From DATKCF01 sp035513345 (GTDB lineage Bacteria > Gemmatimonadota > Gemmatimonadetes > Longimicrobiales > RSA9): 64,000 nucleotides of DNA. The notes beneath the pieces were generated by a model. It was not told where the DNA came from, searched no databases, and saw only the letters and a program-made list of their open reading frames with translations. Location: contig DATKCF010000188.1 of assembly GCA_035513345.1 (NCBI GenBank), positions 1-64,000 of the forward strand, read 5' to 3'. Of the stretch, positions 51,367-60,120 are shown one piece after another. How positions within the stretch are numbered: the stretch's first letter is position 1; each line of letters begins with the position of its first letter. Both the position numbers and the translations under genes were made by a program.

Positions 51367-51764
51367 TGCGGCGCAAACGCCGGCCGCAGTCCGCGCGCGG
51401 CATCGCCCGCGCGATGATCCGCAATCTGCCGAACTTCCTGCTGCTGCTACTGCGGCTGGTGCGTGACAGCCGTGTATCGAAGCTGGACAAGGCGTTCTTC
51501 GGATTCGTCGTCTTCTACACGCTGGCGCCGGTCGACCTGATTCCGGATGTCTTCGGCCTGTTCGGCCTGTTCGACGATGTCTACCTCATCGGTCTCGCGC
51601 TGACACGTCTGCTGGGCCGCGCCGGCCCCGATCTCCTGCTCGATCACTGGGACGGCGATCCGCGTGACCTCGGCTACCTGCTCGAACGATCGGGCGAAGT
51701 GGGCGGCCTGCTGCCTCGCCGGATCGGGCGGACTCTGCGGAAGGTCGTACGCCGCGCCGGCTGA
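51363..51764 (+). CDS. DUF1232 (YkvA-type) membrane protein
   Basis: 133-residue protein with the DUF1232 core FFGFVVFYTLAPVDLIPDVF followed by GLFDDVYLIGLALTRLL; the PVDLIPD and DD motifs define the family. Its function is unknown; it is thought to be membrane-associated. The N terminus is strongly basic. It is coupled to the preceding small gene. Its 3' end is followed within ten bases by the guaB -35. Confidence 0.85.
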   Translation: MMRRKRRPQSARGIARAMIRNLPNFLLLLLRLVRDSRVSKLDKAFFGFVVFYTLAPVDLIPDVFGLFGLFDDVYLIGLALTRLLGRAGPDLLLDHWDGDPRDLGYLLERSGEVGGLLPRRIGRTLRKVVRRAG

Positions 51765-51771
51765 ACGCGGG

Positions 51772-51801
51772 TTGACACGGGGACAAGGCGCCGCCTACGT
51801 T
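51772..51801 (+). promoter_or_regulatory. guaB promoter
   Basis: TTGACA (51772-51777), 18 bp, TACGTT (51796-51801). The transcript carries a leader of about 100 bases. Confidence 0.6.
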
Positions 51802-51842
51802 TTCGCATGGAAAGACGGAACGCACAACACAGGCGTTTCAGC

Positions 51843-51891
51843 AACCGCCCGTCGGCAAGGGAGTCCACGCGACTCCGGCTGGCGGGCGGTT
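51843..51891 (+). promoter_or_regulatory. Structured leader of guaB
   Basis: Outer stem AACCGCCCG (51843-51851) with CGGGCGGTT (51883-51891), perfect nine pairs. Inner stem GGAGTC (51860-51865) with GACTCC (51871-51876), loop CACGC. Internal loops are TCGGCAAG and GGCTGG. It ends 16 bases before the guaB ATG and could occlude or present the ribosome-binding site. I do not recognise it as a known riboswitch class. Confidence 0.55.
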
Positions 51892-51907
51892 CTCGTTCAG
51901 GACTCGA

Positions 51908-53389
51908 ATGACGAAGATGACAATGAGCCGCGAGGATCGCCTGGTCCCCAAGGGCCTGACGTTCGACGATGTATTGATGGTACCGGCCTACTCGGAGGTC
52001 CATCCCCAGGATACATCGGTGGCGACACGGCTGACGCCGACGATCGACCTGTCGATACCGCTCGTCTCGGCCGCGATGGATACGGTGACGGAATCGCGCA
52101 TGGCGATCGCCATCGCCCGGGAAGGCGCACTCGGCATCATCCACAAGAACATGCCGATCGATCGACAGACGGCGGAAGTCGACCGCGTGAAGCGGTCCGA
52201 GAGCGGGATGATCCTGAACCCCATCACGCTAACGCCGGATCGTCCGCTGCGCGATGCGCTCCGGCTGATGCAGCGATTCTCGATCAGCGGCGTGCCGATC
52301 GTCGATGAGGACGGTTTCTTGCGCGGCATCCTGACGAACCGCGACCTTCAGTTCGAGACGGAGATCGACCGGCCTATCCGAGACATCATGACGTCCGAGG
52401 GCCTCATCACGACGCCGGTCGGAACGTCGCTCGAGGCGGCCGAGAGGATTCTGCATCGCGAACGGATCGAGAAGCTGCCCGTAGTCGACGAGATCGGGAA
52501 GCTCCGCGGCCTGATCACCGTGAAGGACATCTTCAAGCGTCGCCAGTTCCCCAATGCGTGCAAGGACTCGCATGGCCGTTTGCGGGTGGGCGCGGCCGTT
52601 GGTACCGTCCGCGCGGACCTCGATCGCGCCGAGGCCGTGCTCTCGGCAGGCTGTGACGTTCTCGTGATCGACACGGCGCACGGTCACTCCGCTGGCGTTC
52701 TGCAGGCGCTGACGCGGCTGCGGGACAGGTTCCCGGATGCGCAGATCATTGCCGGCAATGTCGGGACGTCCGCCGGCGCGAAGGCGCTGAAGGAGCGTGG
52801 CGCAAGTGCGATCAAGGTCGGTATCGGGCCCGGCAGCATCTGCACGACCCGGGTTGTCACAGGCGTCGGCGTGCCTCAGCTCACAGCCGTTCTCGATGCC
52901 GTGCAGGGCGTCGAGGATACGCTGCCCATCATAGCCGATGGCGGGATCCGCTACTCGGGCGACATCGTGAAGGCCATGGCCGCCGGCGCTTCCGCCGTAA
53001 TGGTCGGCTCGCTGATGGCCGGAACCGAGGAAAGTCCCGGAGAAAGCTTCCTCCTCGAGGGCCGCCGCTTCAAGACGGTCCGCGGCATGGGCTCGCTATC
53101 GGCCATGGAACAGGGTTCGGCCGACCGCTATTTCCAGGAATCCGTCACCGAGAACCGGAAGTACGTGCCCGAAGGCATCGAAGGCCGTGTGCCGTACACC
53201 GGGCCTGTTTCGGACGTGATCTTCCAGCTCGTCGGCGGCCTGCGCAGCGGAATGGGCTATCTGGGGTGCGCGACTATCCGCGACCTGCAGACGCGAGCGC
53301 AGTTCATGCCCATCACGCCCGGTGGCCTGCGTGAGTCGCACCCGCACGATGTAGCGATTACGCGGGAGGCGCCGAACTATCATTTGTAG
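51908..53389 (+). CDS. guaB: IMP dehydrogenase
   Basis: Oxidises IMP to XMP, the committed step of GMP synthesis. The 493-residue protein has the N-terminal GLTFDDVLMVPAYSEV, a CBS-domain pair at about 100-215, the catalytic loop GIGPGSICTTRVVTG with Cys312, and the active-site flap region MGSLSAMEQGSADRYFQ. ATG 51908 follows AGGA by six bases; further ATGs at 51917 and 51923 are possible. It has a promoter and a structured leader. Confidence 0.97.
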   Translation: MTKMTMSREDRLVPKGLTFDDVLMVPAYSEVHPQDTSVATRLTPTIDLSIPLVSAAMDTVTESRMAIAIAREGALGIIHKNMPIDRQTAEVDRVKRSESGMILNPITLTPDRPLRDALRLMQRFSISGVPIVDEDGFLRGILTNRDLQFETEIDRPIRDIMTSEGLITTPVGTSLEAAERILHRERIEKLPVVDEIGKLRGLITVKDIFKRRQFPNACKDSHGRLRVGAAVGTVRADLDRAEAVLSAGCDVLVIDTAHGHSAGVLQALTRLRDRFPDAQIIAGNVGTSAGAKALKERGASAIKVGIGPGSICTTRVVTGVGVPQLTAVLDAVQGVEDTLPIIADGGIRYSGDIVKAMAAGASAVMVGSLMAGTEESPGESFLLEGRRFKTVRGMGSLSAMEQGSADRYFQESVTENRKYVPEGIEGRVPYTGPVSDVIFQLVGGLRSGMGYLGCATIRDLQTRAQFMPITPGGLRESHPHDVAITREAPNYHL

Positions 53390-53415
53390 GGGCTGGTTTC
53401 TGGTTTCCTGTTTCT

Positions 53416-53434
53416 GGGTTGGGTGGGAGGGGGG
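53416..53434 (+). other. G-quadruplex-prone G-tract cluster
   Basis: GGGTTGGGTGGGAGGGGGG, four G-runs with one- and two-base loops, 27 bp after the guaB stop, within a G-rich gene-free stretch (53390-53590). Confidence 0.6.
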
Positions 53435-53590
53435 CAGGGCCGGGGTGGGCGTGGATACCAGGGTAGCGGAAGGGGGTACGGGCCGGGGGGCGCACGCAGG
53501 AGCGGGGCGGGCTGGTTGTTCGGGGGCGTCAGGGACTTCTGGTTGTGTGCCTTCGGATTTCCGGCGGTAGTGACGAAACTCAAGGCTGTG

Positions 53591-54211
53591 ATGGAGCCGG
53601 TGGTAGAGAACGCCCGTCCGCTTTCCGCGATCCGCGAGAGACTCGCTTCCATTCCGGGTGTCGAGCGGGTGATCGTGGATGAGGGCGGCGTATGGCTGAT
53701 CCGCTCAGCGCGGAGCGATCCCGCGGCCGACCTGGTCGGTGCGGCGAACGCCGTGGTGCGCGAGGAAGGGTTCGACCCGGACGTCGTGACCGTGGAGGTT
53801 CTTCCGGTCGGCGGCGACCGGAACCGGGTTCGTTTCGAGGGCATTGAGCGGACCGATCTGCCCGAGCTTCGTGTACGAGTACGAGTTGCCCTCGAATGGC
53901 AGGGCGAAACCTTCTTCGGCGAGGCCGAGGGCGAGAAGGGTGTGAACATCGAATTGCGGACTGCTGCCCTCGCCGCGCTTGACGCTCTCGACCGGGTAAC
54001 GGAAGAGTCGGTCGGCGTTCGGCTGGCGGGTGTGAAGCAGGTTCGCGCATTCGACGCAGAGTTGATGGTCGTGTCGCTGTACCAGACACAGCCGGATTTC
54101 CAGAAGTTCCTGGGCTTGGTCCTGGTGGGACCGGACCCGGTGAGGGCGTCCGCGCTTGCCGTCCTGCACGCACTGAACCGAGTGCTGGGCAATTTCCTCG
54201 CAACCCGGTGA
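53591..54211 (+). CDS. Hypothetical protein
   Basis: 206-residue soluble protein I do not recognise. It has alternating charged helices and strands (VERVIVDEGGVWLIRSARSD; VRVRVALEWQGETFFGEAEG) and two similar alanine-rich helical segments, RTAALAALDALDRV and RASALAVLHALNRV, which may be an internal repeat. The longer frame upstream is Gly/Arg-rich and comes from the G-rich intergenic sequence, so it is not counted. ATG 53591 or GTG 53570 may be the start. The gene's stop overlaps the transglycosylase GTG. Confidence 0.6.
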   Translation: MEPVVENARPLSAIRERLASIPGVERVIVDEGGVWLIRSARSDPAADLVGAANAVVREEGFDPDVVTVEVLPVGGDRNRVRFEGIERTDLPELRVRVRVALEWQGETFFGEAEGEKGVNIELRTAALAALDALDRVTEESVGVRLAGVKQVRAFDAELMVVSLYQTQPDFQKFLGLVLVGPDPVRASALAVLHALNRVLGNFLATR

Positions 54212-55623
54212 GGCTGATGTTGTCGAGAGCCGTCGCCCTTGTCATATCGATCGTGGGCGTCGCCGCCTGCGCACACAATCCGGCGGCCCTTCCCAGGCCC
54301 GCTGTGGTCGACATCGATTTCGACCCTCTGGAAGTAGATCCGATCGACCTGATCGGTGAGGATTTCGAGCCGGCGCCGTTCCTGGTGTCGCCGACCGATG
54401 CGATACCGACCAGCGAGGCCGAGGCACCCGAAGGCCTGATCCTCTCCGGCACCACGATCCCGCTTCTGATCAATCCGCGTGTGCAGTTCTGGCTGGATGT
54501 CTTCACTGGCCGCGAGCGCGAACGATTCCGGCTCTACCTCGCACGGCAGGGCCGCTACGAGGACATGATCCGGTCGAAGCTGCGGGGTGCCGGACTGCCG
54601 GAGGAACTGTTGTACCTCGCCCTGATCGAGAGCGGCTATTCGCCGATAGCGCGATCGCACGCGAGCGCGGTCGGCATGTGGCAGTTCATGGCCGCGACCG
54701 CGCGGATCGAGGGTCTCGAAGTCTCCGAGTATGTGGACGAACGTAGGCACGTCGAGCTGTCGACGGACGCCGCGGTCAGGCATCTCGAGCGACTCTACGG
54801 CCAGTTCGGGAGTTGGTACCTCGCGGCGGCAGCGTACAACAGTGGCTCGGGCCGCGTTTCCCGCGCGCTTCGCAGTCGCGCCAACGGCGAGACCGGCGAC
54901 GATTCGCTTTTCTGGCGGATCCACGATGTGCTGCCGCGCGAGACGCGCGATTACGTGCCGAAGCTCGTCGCGGCCACCATCATCGCGATGAACCGCGCCG
55001 CCTTCGGATTCGATGACGTGTTGCCATTCGACCCGCAGCCCGTCGACCTCGCCATGGTTCCGGACGCGACGGACCTGGCCATCATCGCCGAGGCGGCCGG
55101 TGTCGAGGAAGACGACGTCCTGTCGCTCAATCCGCACCTGCCTCGCCGCATGACACCGCCGGGCCGCGAGTACGAGGTGATCCTGCCGCCGGGCACTGCG
55201 CCCGCCTTCCGGGTCGCTTATGCGGAGATCCCACCGGACAAGCGTGTCCGGTTCCTCGAGCATACGGTTCGGCGAGGCGAAACGCTCTCGCACATTGCTA
55301 CGCGGTACGGAACCTCGATCCGGCTGATCCAGGAAACGAACGGGATCAGCAACGCGAACCGGCTCGGTGTTGGTCAGAGGCTGCGTATTCCGCGTGGCTC
55401 GGCTGTGATCCGTGTCGCGGCGAACGGACCGAACGCCGGATCATCGGACGTGACGCCGATCGTCGATGGCCGTATCGAGCACCGCGTCCAGCGGGGTGAC
55501 ACGCTGTGGGCTATCGCTCGCCGCTACGGCGTTACGACGCAGCAGCTCCTGACGTGGAATTCGCTCAACGCCCGCAGTGTGCTGCACCCGGGCGACGTCG
55601 TGGTGATCCGGCCACGGTCCTGA
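54208..55623 (+). CDS. Membrane-bound lytic transglycosylase (MltD-like) with two LysM domains
   Basis: 471-residue lipoprotein (signal ending GVAAC) that would cleave glycan strands. The transglycosylase domain has catalytic Glu141 in LALIESGYSP, followed by SAVGMWQFMAATA and AAAAYNSGSGRV. Two LysM peptidoglycan-binding modules close the protein (HTVRRGETLSHIATRYGTS and HRVQRGDTLWAIARRYGVT). The GTG start overlaps the previous stop (GTGA); ATG 54217 is an alternative. Confidence 0.9.
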   Translation: MRLMLSRAVALVISIVGVAACAHNPAALPRPAVVDIDFDPLEVDPIDLIGEDFEPAPFLVSPTDAIPTSEAEAPEGLILSGTTIPLLINPRVQFWLDVFTGRERERFRLYLARQGRYEDMIRSKLRGAGLPEELLYLALIESGYSPIARSHASAVGMWQFMAATARIEGLEVSEYVDERRHVELSTDAAVRHLERLYGQFGSWYLAAAAYNSGSGRVSRALRSRANGETGDDSLFWRIHDVLPRETRDYVPKLVAATIIAMNRAAFGFDDVLPFDPQPVDLAMVPDATDLAIIAEAAGVEEDDVLSLNPHLPRRMTPPGREYEVILPPGTAPAFRVAYAEIPPDKRVRFLEHTVRRGETLSHIATRYGTSIRLIQETNGISNANRLGVGQRLRIPRGSAVIRVAANGPNAGSSDVTPIVDGRIEHRVQRGDTLWAIARRYGVTTQQLLTWNSLNARSVLHPGDVVVIRPRS

Positions 55624-55695
55624 CTCGGGGCTGGATGCCGGCCTTCAGGCGTTGGACGTCGGTGACCGTGTTGCGGGGATCGCCGGTATCGGCGG

Positions 55696-56211
55696 TCAGC
55701 TCCGGACGTCCTCGCCCTCTACCCAGTCCCCGCTGCGTCCACCGGTCTTCGAGAGAAGCCGGATGTCCTCGATGCGCATGCCCCGGTCAACTGCCTTCAG
55801 CATGTCATAGAGCGTGAGCAACGCCACCGACACGGCCACAAGCGCTTCCATCTCGACGCCCGTCCGGTCGCGTACGCGTGCCACGGCGGTTACGCGGATG
55901 CCCGGCAGATCCTGATCCAGTTCCAGTGATACATCGATATGAGTGAGGGCCAGCGGATGGCATAGTGGTATCAGTTCGCTGGTCCGTTTCGCGGCCTGGA
56001 TACCAGCGATGCGCGCGACGACGAGTGGGTCGCCCTTCGGCGTGGCGCCGTCGCGCAGAAGCTGCAGTGTCGCGGCATCCATGCGGATCGAGCCGCCGGC
56101 TCTGGCGATACGCTCGGACGGGTCCTTGTCGCCGACATCGACCATGGTCGGACGCCCCGATTCGTCCATGTGCGTCAGACGCTGCGTCCGGCCGGCCGGT
56201 TGATCCGTCAC
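55696..56211 (-). CDS. moaC: Cyclic pyranopterin monophosphate synthase
   Basis: MoaC, second step of molybdopterin synthesis. The 171-residue protein shows MVDVGDKDPSERIARA, GIQAAKRTSELIPLCHPL, GVEMEALVAVSVALLTLYDM and KAVDRGMRIEDIRLLSKTGG, the complete MoaC pattern. The GTG start overlaps the holB stop (GTGA). It is the last gene of the surA-to-moaC unit and the third molybdopterin gene region in the window. Confidence 0.97.
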   Translation of the reverse strand: MTDQPAGRTQRLTHMDESGRPTMVDVGDKDPSERIARAGGSIRMDAATLQLLRDGATPKGDPLVVARIAGIQAAKRTSELIPLCHPLALTHIDVSLELDQDLPGIRVTAVARVRDRTGVEMEALVAVSVALLTLYDMLKAVDRGMRIEDIRLLSKTGGRSGDWVEGEDVRS

Positions 56212-57371
56212 CGGGCAACCGCGGTTTCGTCCGAGAGTCGCATCCCGAGCCTGTGGATCACGCCGCGAAGCGCGAGTTGCGGGTTGATGTTGAACTCGGT
56301 GAGGTGCAGCATCTCGTCGACATCGCCGATCGCATCCGCGATCGCGCGGCCGTCGCCGAAACGGTGGGCGTGCGTGTTGAGCCAGTCCGCGCCGTCGACA
56401 TTGATCACCGAATCTTCGGCACCCGCGTTCATCGCGGCCAGGTCGCGCAGCCAGCTCAGCACGAACTCGAGCATTGTGGCGAAATCGCCACGTGCCTTGA
56501 ACGGCGGCTGGGACAGCGGCACCATGTATGCCTCGCCGGCGCCATCGAAGACGGCGTCGAGTACGGCCCTCGCCCTCTGGCGCATCACGTCGAGCTGACC
56601 CAGACCCACGCCGCCTTCGGCAGGCACGAATCCAAGTGCGCGGCCGATGGAACCTTCTGCCAGTCGTGCGATCAGAACCGCCTTCTCTGACGTGACGCCC
56701 TCGCCCTCCAGGTGGTCAACGACGAGACGGTCCGACAACCGACCGAATCGGACGGGCAGAAGCCGCGACCGGACCGTCGGCAGCAACGCATCGGGCTCGG
56801 CCGCCGTGGCGATGATCGTCGTGTCCGGCGGTGGCTCTTCGAAGAGCTTGAGCAGCGCGTTGGCCGCGTCGGGACTGGCTTCCTGCGGAACGAGTTGCTC
56901 GGCGTCGCCGATGATGATCACCTTGTGCCGGGCCATCGCTGGCCGGGTTCCGGCGACCCGGCGGATAACCTGGGCATGGGCGAGGTAGATACCGACGAGG
57001 TCGTCGCGCGGCACACTCGACCACGAACCACTGCGTCTCGACACCAGCTCGTCGGCGCGCGCATCTTCCAGGGCATCACCGAGTCTGTCGGGACCGCCCG
57101 AGACTCTGGGCCGAGGCAGCGGGAAGAACCAGTGAATGTCCGGGTGCTCGATGTGGTTCGCCAGCCGGCAGTGGCGGCAGACGCCACACGGCCCGTCGGC
57201 GGACGGCGAGTCGCAGAGCGTGAGCTGCGCGAGCCAGAGTGCGACCCGTTGCTTGCCGACGCCGGTCGGACCGGTGAAGAGAAGGGCCGGCGCGAGGGCG
57301 CCGCGCAGCAATGCGGCAGCGAGCGCGGACCGGACATCGTCATGTCCGACGACAGGCTTCAGACCGCTCAC
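56208..57371 (-). CDS. holB: DNA polymerase III, delta-prime subunit
   Basis: AAA+ clamp-loader subunit, 387 residues. The P-loop is FTGPTGVGKQRVAL; zinc-binding cysteines are in CGVCRHC and the preceding LTLCDS; KVIIIGDAEQL and NALLKLFEEPPPDTTIIATA are family features. The GTG start overlaps the stop of the upstream EnvC-like gene. The stretch between the zinc site and KVIIIGDAEQL is long and Arg/Asp-rich. Confidence 0.9.
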   Translation of the reverse strand: MSGLKPVVGHDDVRSALAAALLRGALAPALLFTGPTGVGKQRVALWLAQLTLCDSPSADGPCGVCRHCRLANHIEHPDIHWFFPLPRPRVSGGPDRLGDALEDARADELVSRRSGSWSSVPRDDLVGIYLAHAQVIRRVAGTRPAMARHKVIIIGDAEQLVPQEASPDAANALLKLFEEPPPDTTIIATAAEPDALLPTVRSRLLPVRFGRLSDRLVVDHLEGEGVTSEKAVLIARLAEGSIGRALGFVPAEGGVGLGQLDVMRQRARAVLDAVFDGAGEAYMVPLSQPPFKARGDFATMLEFVLSWLRDLAAMNAGAEDSVINVDGADWLNTHAHRFGDGRAIADAIGDVDEMLHLTEFNINPQLALRGVIHRLGMRLSDETAVAR

Positions 57372-58576
57372 GAGCCGCCGGCCCTTGACCGGAGCCAGGA
57401 AAGCGGATCCACCGGCTCAGGCACCGTGCCGCGCACCGGCGCGCGAACCTGGAACTCGATGTGGGCGCCCTCCGGTGTCTGTTCACCGCCGACGGTGCCG
57501 ATCACAGCACCCGAAGCGATGGTCTGGCCTTCGCTCACGCTCACACTCGCCAGATACATGTACAGCGTGTAGTACCCGCCGCCATGGTTCATCATGACCA
57601 TCGAACCGTAGCCCTCGAACGGGCCGGCGTGCGAGACGCGGCCGGCTTCGACGGCGCGGACCTGCGTGCCGGCAGCTGCGCCGATACCGATACCGTTGTT
57701 CGTCAGCGTTACCCCACTGGGCTTCCGTTCGGGGCCGAAGCTGTAGAGGATGCGTCCCTCGACGGGCCAGCGCAGGGTTCCGAGCGAGGCGGTCGTCATG
57801 CTGGCGGGTGCGGCCGCGGCTTCGCCGGACCGGGCTTCTTCCGCGCGGCGCTCGGCTTCGATACGTGAGACGATCGTAGCGAGCCGGGCTTCGTCGCGTT
57901 CGGCTTCCTCGATCATGCCCGCCGTAGTGCTTTCCTCCTGGCGCACGCGAGTGAGCGCCTGCTGGCTGCGCCGCTCGAGCAGTTGCAGGTCGACGACTTC
58001 GCGTTCCTTCTCCGCTCGCAATGCCGCCATCTGCGTCATGTTCTCGGCGAGCGCTCGTTCCTGCTCGATGAGTCCCGCTTCCATCTCGCGCACGTCGTCG
58101 AGCACTCTGCGGTCGTAATCGGCGACGAGGCGCAGGTACTTGTAGCGGCTCATGAGGTCGCCGAAGTTCTCCGCGCTGAGCAACACGCGCACCGTGTGAA
58201 GCGGTCCGCGCATGTAGATCGAACGCAGGCGGTCGCGCAGTGCGTCGGATCGATTGGCAATGCGATCCCGGGTCGCTTCGAGCTCGGACCGGGTCACCTC
58301 GGCCGACGTTTCGATCACCGCGGTCTGGAAGTCGAGCTCCTGGAGCGCGCTGACGGAGACAACACGCTGGCGGCCGATATTGACGAGTTCGCGTGACGTG
58401 TCGCGGACGCGCGACTGCAACTCGTTCATCTCGCGCTGAAGTCGAAGGCGTTCCTGGCGGATCGAATCCAGGCGCAGCTGGCTTTCGCGGTACTCGCGGG
58501 TCTGGCCACTCGCCGGAAGCGCAGCCACGCCGGCGAACGTCAGGAACGCGAGAAGGATCGGTGCAACGCGTCGCAT
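57368..58576 (-). CDS. EnvC-like murein hydrolase activator with degenerate LytM domain
   Basis: 402-residue periplasmic protein: signal peptide to about 25, long coiled coil (30-250, SQLRLDSIRQERLRLQRE and so on), then a LytM-type domain. The metal ligands of active M23 enzymes are mostly lost: the first His/Asp pair reads NNGIGIG, the YxHL motif reads YMYL, and HxH reads HIEFQ. Such degenerate LytM proteins activate amidases at the septum. It lies three bases after ftsX, matching the FtsEX-EnvC pathway in which FtsEX controls EnvC. Confidence 0.9.
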   Translation of the reverse strand: MRRVAPILLAFLTFAGVAALPASGQTREYRESQLRLDSIRQERLRLQREMNELQSRVRDTSRELVNIGRQRVVSVSALQELDFQTAVIETSAEVTRSELEATRDRIANRSDALRDRLRSIYMRGPLHTVRVLLSAENFGDLMSRYKYLRLVADYDRRVLDDVREMEAGLIEQERALAENMTQMAALRAEKEREVVDLQLLERRSQQALTRVRQEESTTAGMIEEAERDEARLATIVSRIEAERRAEEARSGEAAAAPASMTTASLGTLRWPVEGRILYSFGPERKPSGVTLTNNGIGIGAAAGTQVRAVEAGRVSHAGPFEGYGSMVMMNHGGGYYTLYMYLASVSVSEGQTIASGAVIGTVGGEQTPEGAHIEFQVRAPVRGTVPEPVDPLSWLRSRAGGS

Positions 58577-58579
58577 GCT

Positions 58580-59434
58580 TCAGACCTCCCGCAGGTGACG
58601 CCGCACGGCGATTGCACTGGCCAGGATGCCGACGGCCGCACCCGAGGCGATGCCTGCGGCCATCCACGTCGACGGCAGCCATTCGAGCTGGAAGATCGAC
58701 TGCGAGATGGTCGAGTACACGAGATACGTCGCGATGACCGCGGCGAGCCCGCCGCCCAGACCCGTAAGGAGTCCTTCGAGAATGAACGGGCCGCGGATGA
58801 ACCCTTCGGTAGCGCCGACGAGTCGCATGATCTGGATCTCGTCGCGCCGGGCGTAGATGGCCATGCGGATCGCGGTGGCGATGATCAGCGATGCGACAAC
58901 CGCGAACGAAATGCCTAGCACGAGCATGGCCGTGCCGGCGACGCGGCGCAGCAGAAACACCTTGTCGAGCCACTCACTGCCGTAGCGGACATCCTCGACG
59001 AACGGGTAGGCTCGAATCCGGTCAGCGACGCGCTCGACGACTTCCGGACCGGTCTGATTGGGTCGGAGCATGACTTCGAGCGATGCCGGCAGCGGATTCG
59101 ATGCGAGGTCGCCGAACAACGTCTCGAACTCCGGCAGTTCCCGCCTCGCCTTGAGCAGCGCCGCCTCGCGCGAGATGTAGCGGACCTCCCGCACCTCGTC
59201 GAAGTCTTCGATCTGCTCCTGAGCCTGTCTGACCATTTCCGGGACCGCGTCATCGTTCAGGAACGCGATGATCTCGACGCGCGCTTCCACGCGGTCGAGC
59301 ACACGCCGAACATTGTACGCAGCCAGACCGAACAGGCCGACAAGGAACAGCGAGAGCGCGATCATGCCCGCGGACAGACCTGTCAGCAGGGGAGCGCGGC
59401 GGAACGCGCGTATGGCCTCGCGCATTGCGTACAT
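58580..59434 (-). CDS. ftsX: Cell division protein FtsX
   Basis: Permease-like partner of FtsE, 284 residues. One N-terminal span is followed by a periplasmic domain (DRVEARVEIIAFLNDDA, FVEDVRYGSEWLDKV) and three C-terminal spans including RRDEIQIMRLVGATEGFIRGPF, the FtsX hallmark. ATG 59434 overlaps the ftsE stop (TGATG). It transmits ATP hydrolysis by FtsE to periplasmic EnvC-type activators. Confidence 0.94.
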   Translation of the reverse strand: MYAMREAIRAFRRAPLLTGLSAGMIALSLFLVGLFGLAAYNVRRVLDRVEARVEIIAFLNDDAVPEMVRQAQEQIEDFDEVREVRYISREAALLKARRELPEFETLFGDLASNPLPASLEVMLRPNQTGPEVVERVADRIRAYPFVEDVRYGSEWLDKVFLLRRVAGTAMLVLGISFAVVASLIIATAIRMAIYARRDEIQIMRLVGATEGFIRGPFILEGLLTGLGGGLAAVIATYLVYSTISQSIFQLEWLPSTWMAAGIASGAAVGILASAIAVRRHLREV

Positions 59435-60120
59435 CAGGCTTTGCCCTTCGGTTCGGCCGCGGAATCGAAGACGATCGAGCCGTTGTCCAGTTCGATCACG
59501 CGGAAACCGGCGTTGCGCCGGACGAGGTCGAGATTGTGCGTGGCGAACAGGACCGCCGTGCCTGCCATGTTGATGTCACGGAACAGGTCGAAGATGCCCC
59601 AGGTCGCGCGCTCATCGAGATTGCCCGTCGGCTCATCGGCCAGCAGCACGAGCGGATCGTTCGCCAGGGCGCGGGCTACGGCCACGCGCTGCTGCTCGCC
59701 GCCCGACAACTCGGCCGGCAGGGATTCCGACTTGGCGGCGAGCCCGACCTGCGCGAGCAGCCGGCCGACCTTGGACCGGATGACGGCCGGACGGGCGCCT
59801 GTGACTTCGAGCGCGAACGCGATGTTCGCCGCCGCGCTCCGGTCCTCGAGCAGTTTGAAGTCCTGGAATACGTAGCCGATCTTGCGGCGCAGCATCGAGA
59901 TCTCGCGCGGCTCGATCGTCGCCGCGCGGTAGCCGGCCACCCGGATATCTCCGGCGCTGGGCCGGTCGGCCATGTGGATCAGCCGCATGATCGTCGACTT
60001 GCCCGCGCCGCTGTGGCCCGTCAGGAAGCAGAACTCGCCCTTGCGCAGCTCGAACGATATGCCGTTCAGAGCGCTGCCACCCTTCGCGAACTCCTTGTGT
60101 ACGTCGATCAGTCGAATCAT
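59434..60120 (-). CDS. ftsE: Cell division ATP-binding protein FtsE
   Basis: ABC-type ATPase of 228 residues. Walker A is GHSGAGKSTI, the signature LSGGEQQRVAVARAL, Walker B VLLADEPTGNLD and the switch ATHNLDLV. FtsE-typical features are the ALNGISFELRKGEFCFLTG start and IGYVFQDFKLL. The ATG overlaps the pdxA stop (ATGA). Confidence 0.95.
   Translation of the reverse strand: MIRLIDVHKEFAKGGSALNGISFELRKGEFCFLTGHSGAGKSTIMRLIHMADRPSAGDIRVAGYRAATIEPREISMLRRKIGYVFQDFKLLEDRSAAANIAFALEVTGARPAVIRSKVGRLLAQVGLAAKSESLPAELSGGEQQRVAVARALANDPLVLLADEPTGNLDERATWGIFDLFRDINMAGTAVLFATHNLDLVRRNAGFRVIELDNGSIVFDSAAEPKGKA

Noticed and set aside
53423..53590. N-terminal Gly/Arg-rich extension of the unknown gene at 53591
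   Set aside because: It derives from G-rich intergenic sequence immediately after guaB, lacks a ribosome site and shows no fold-like pattern.
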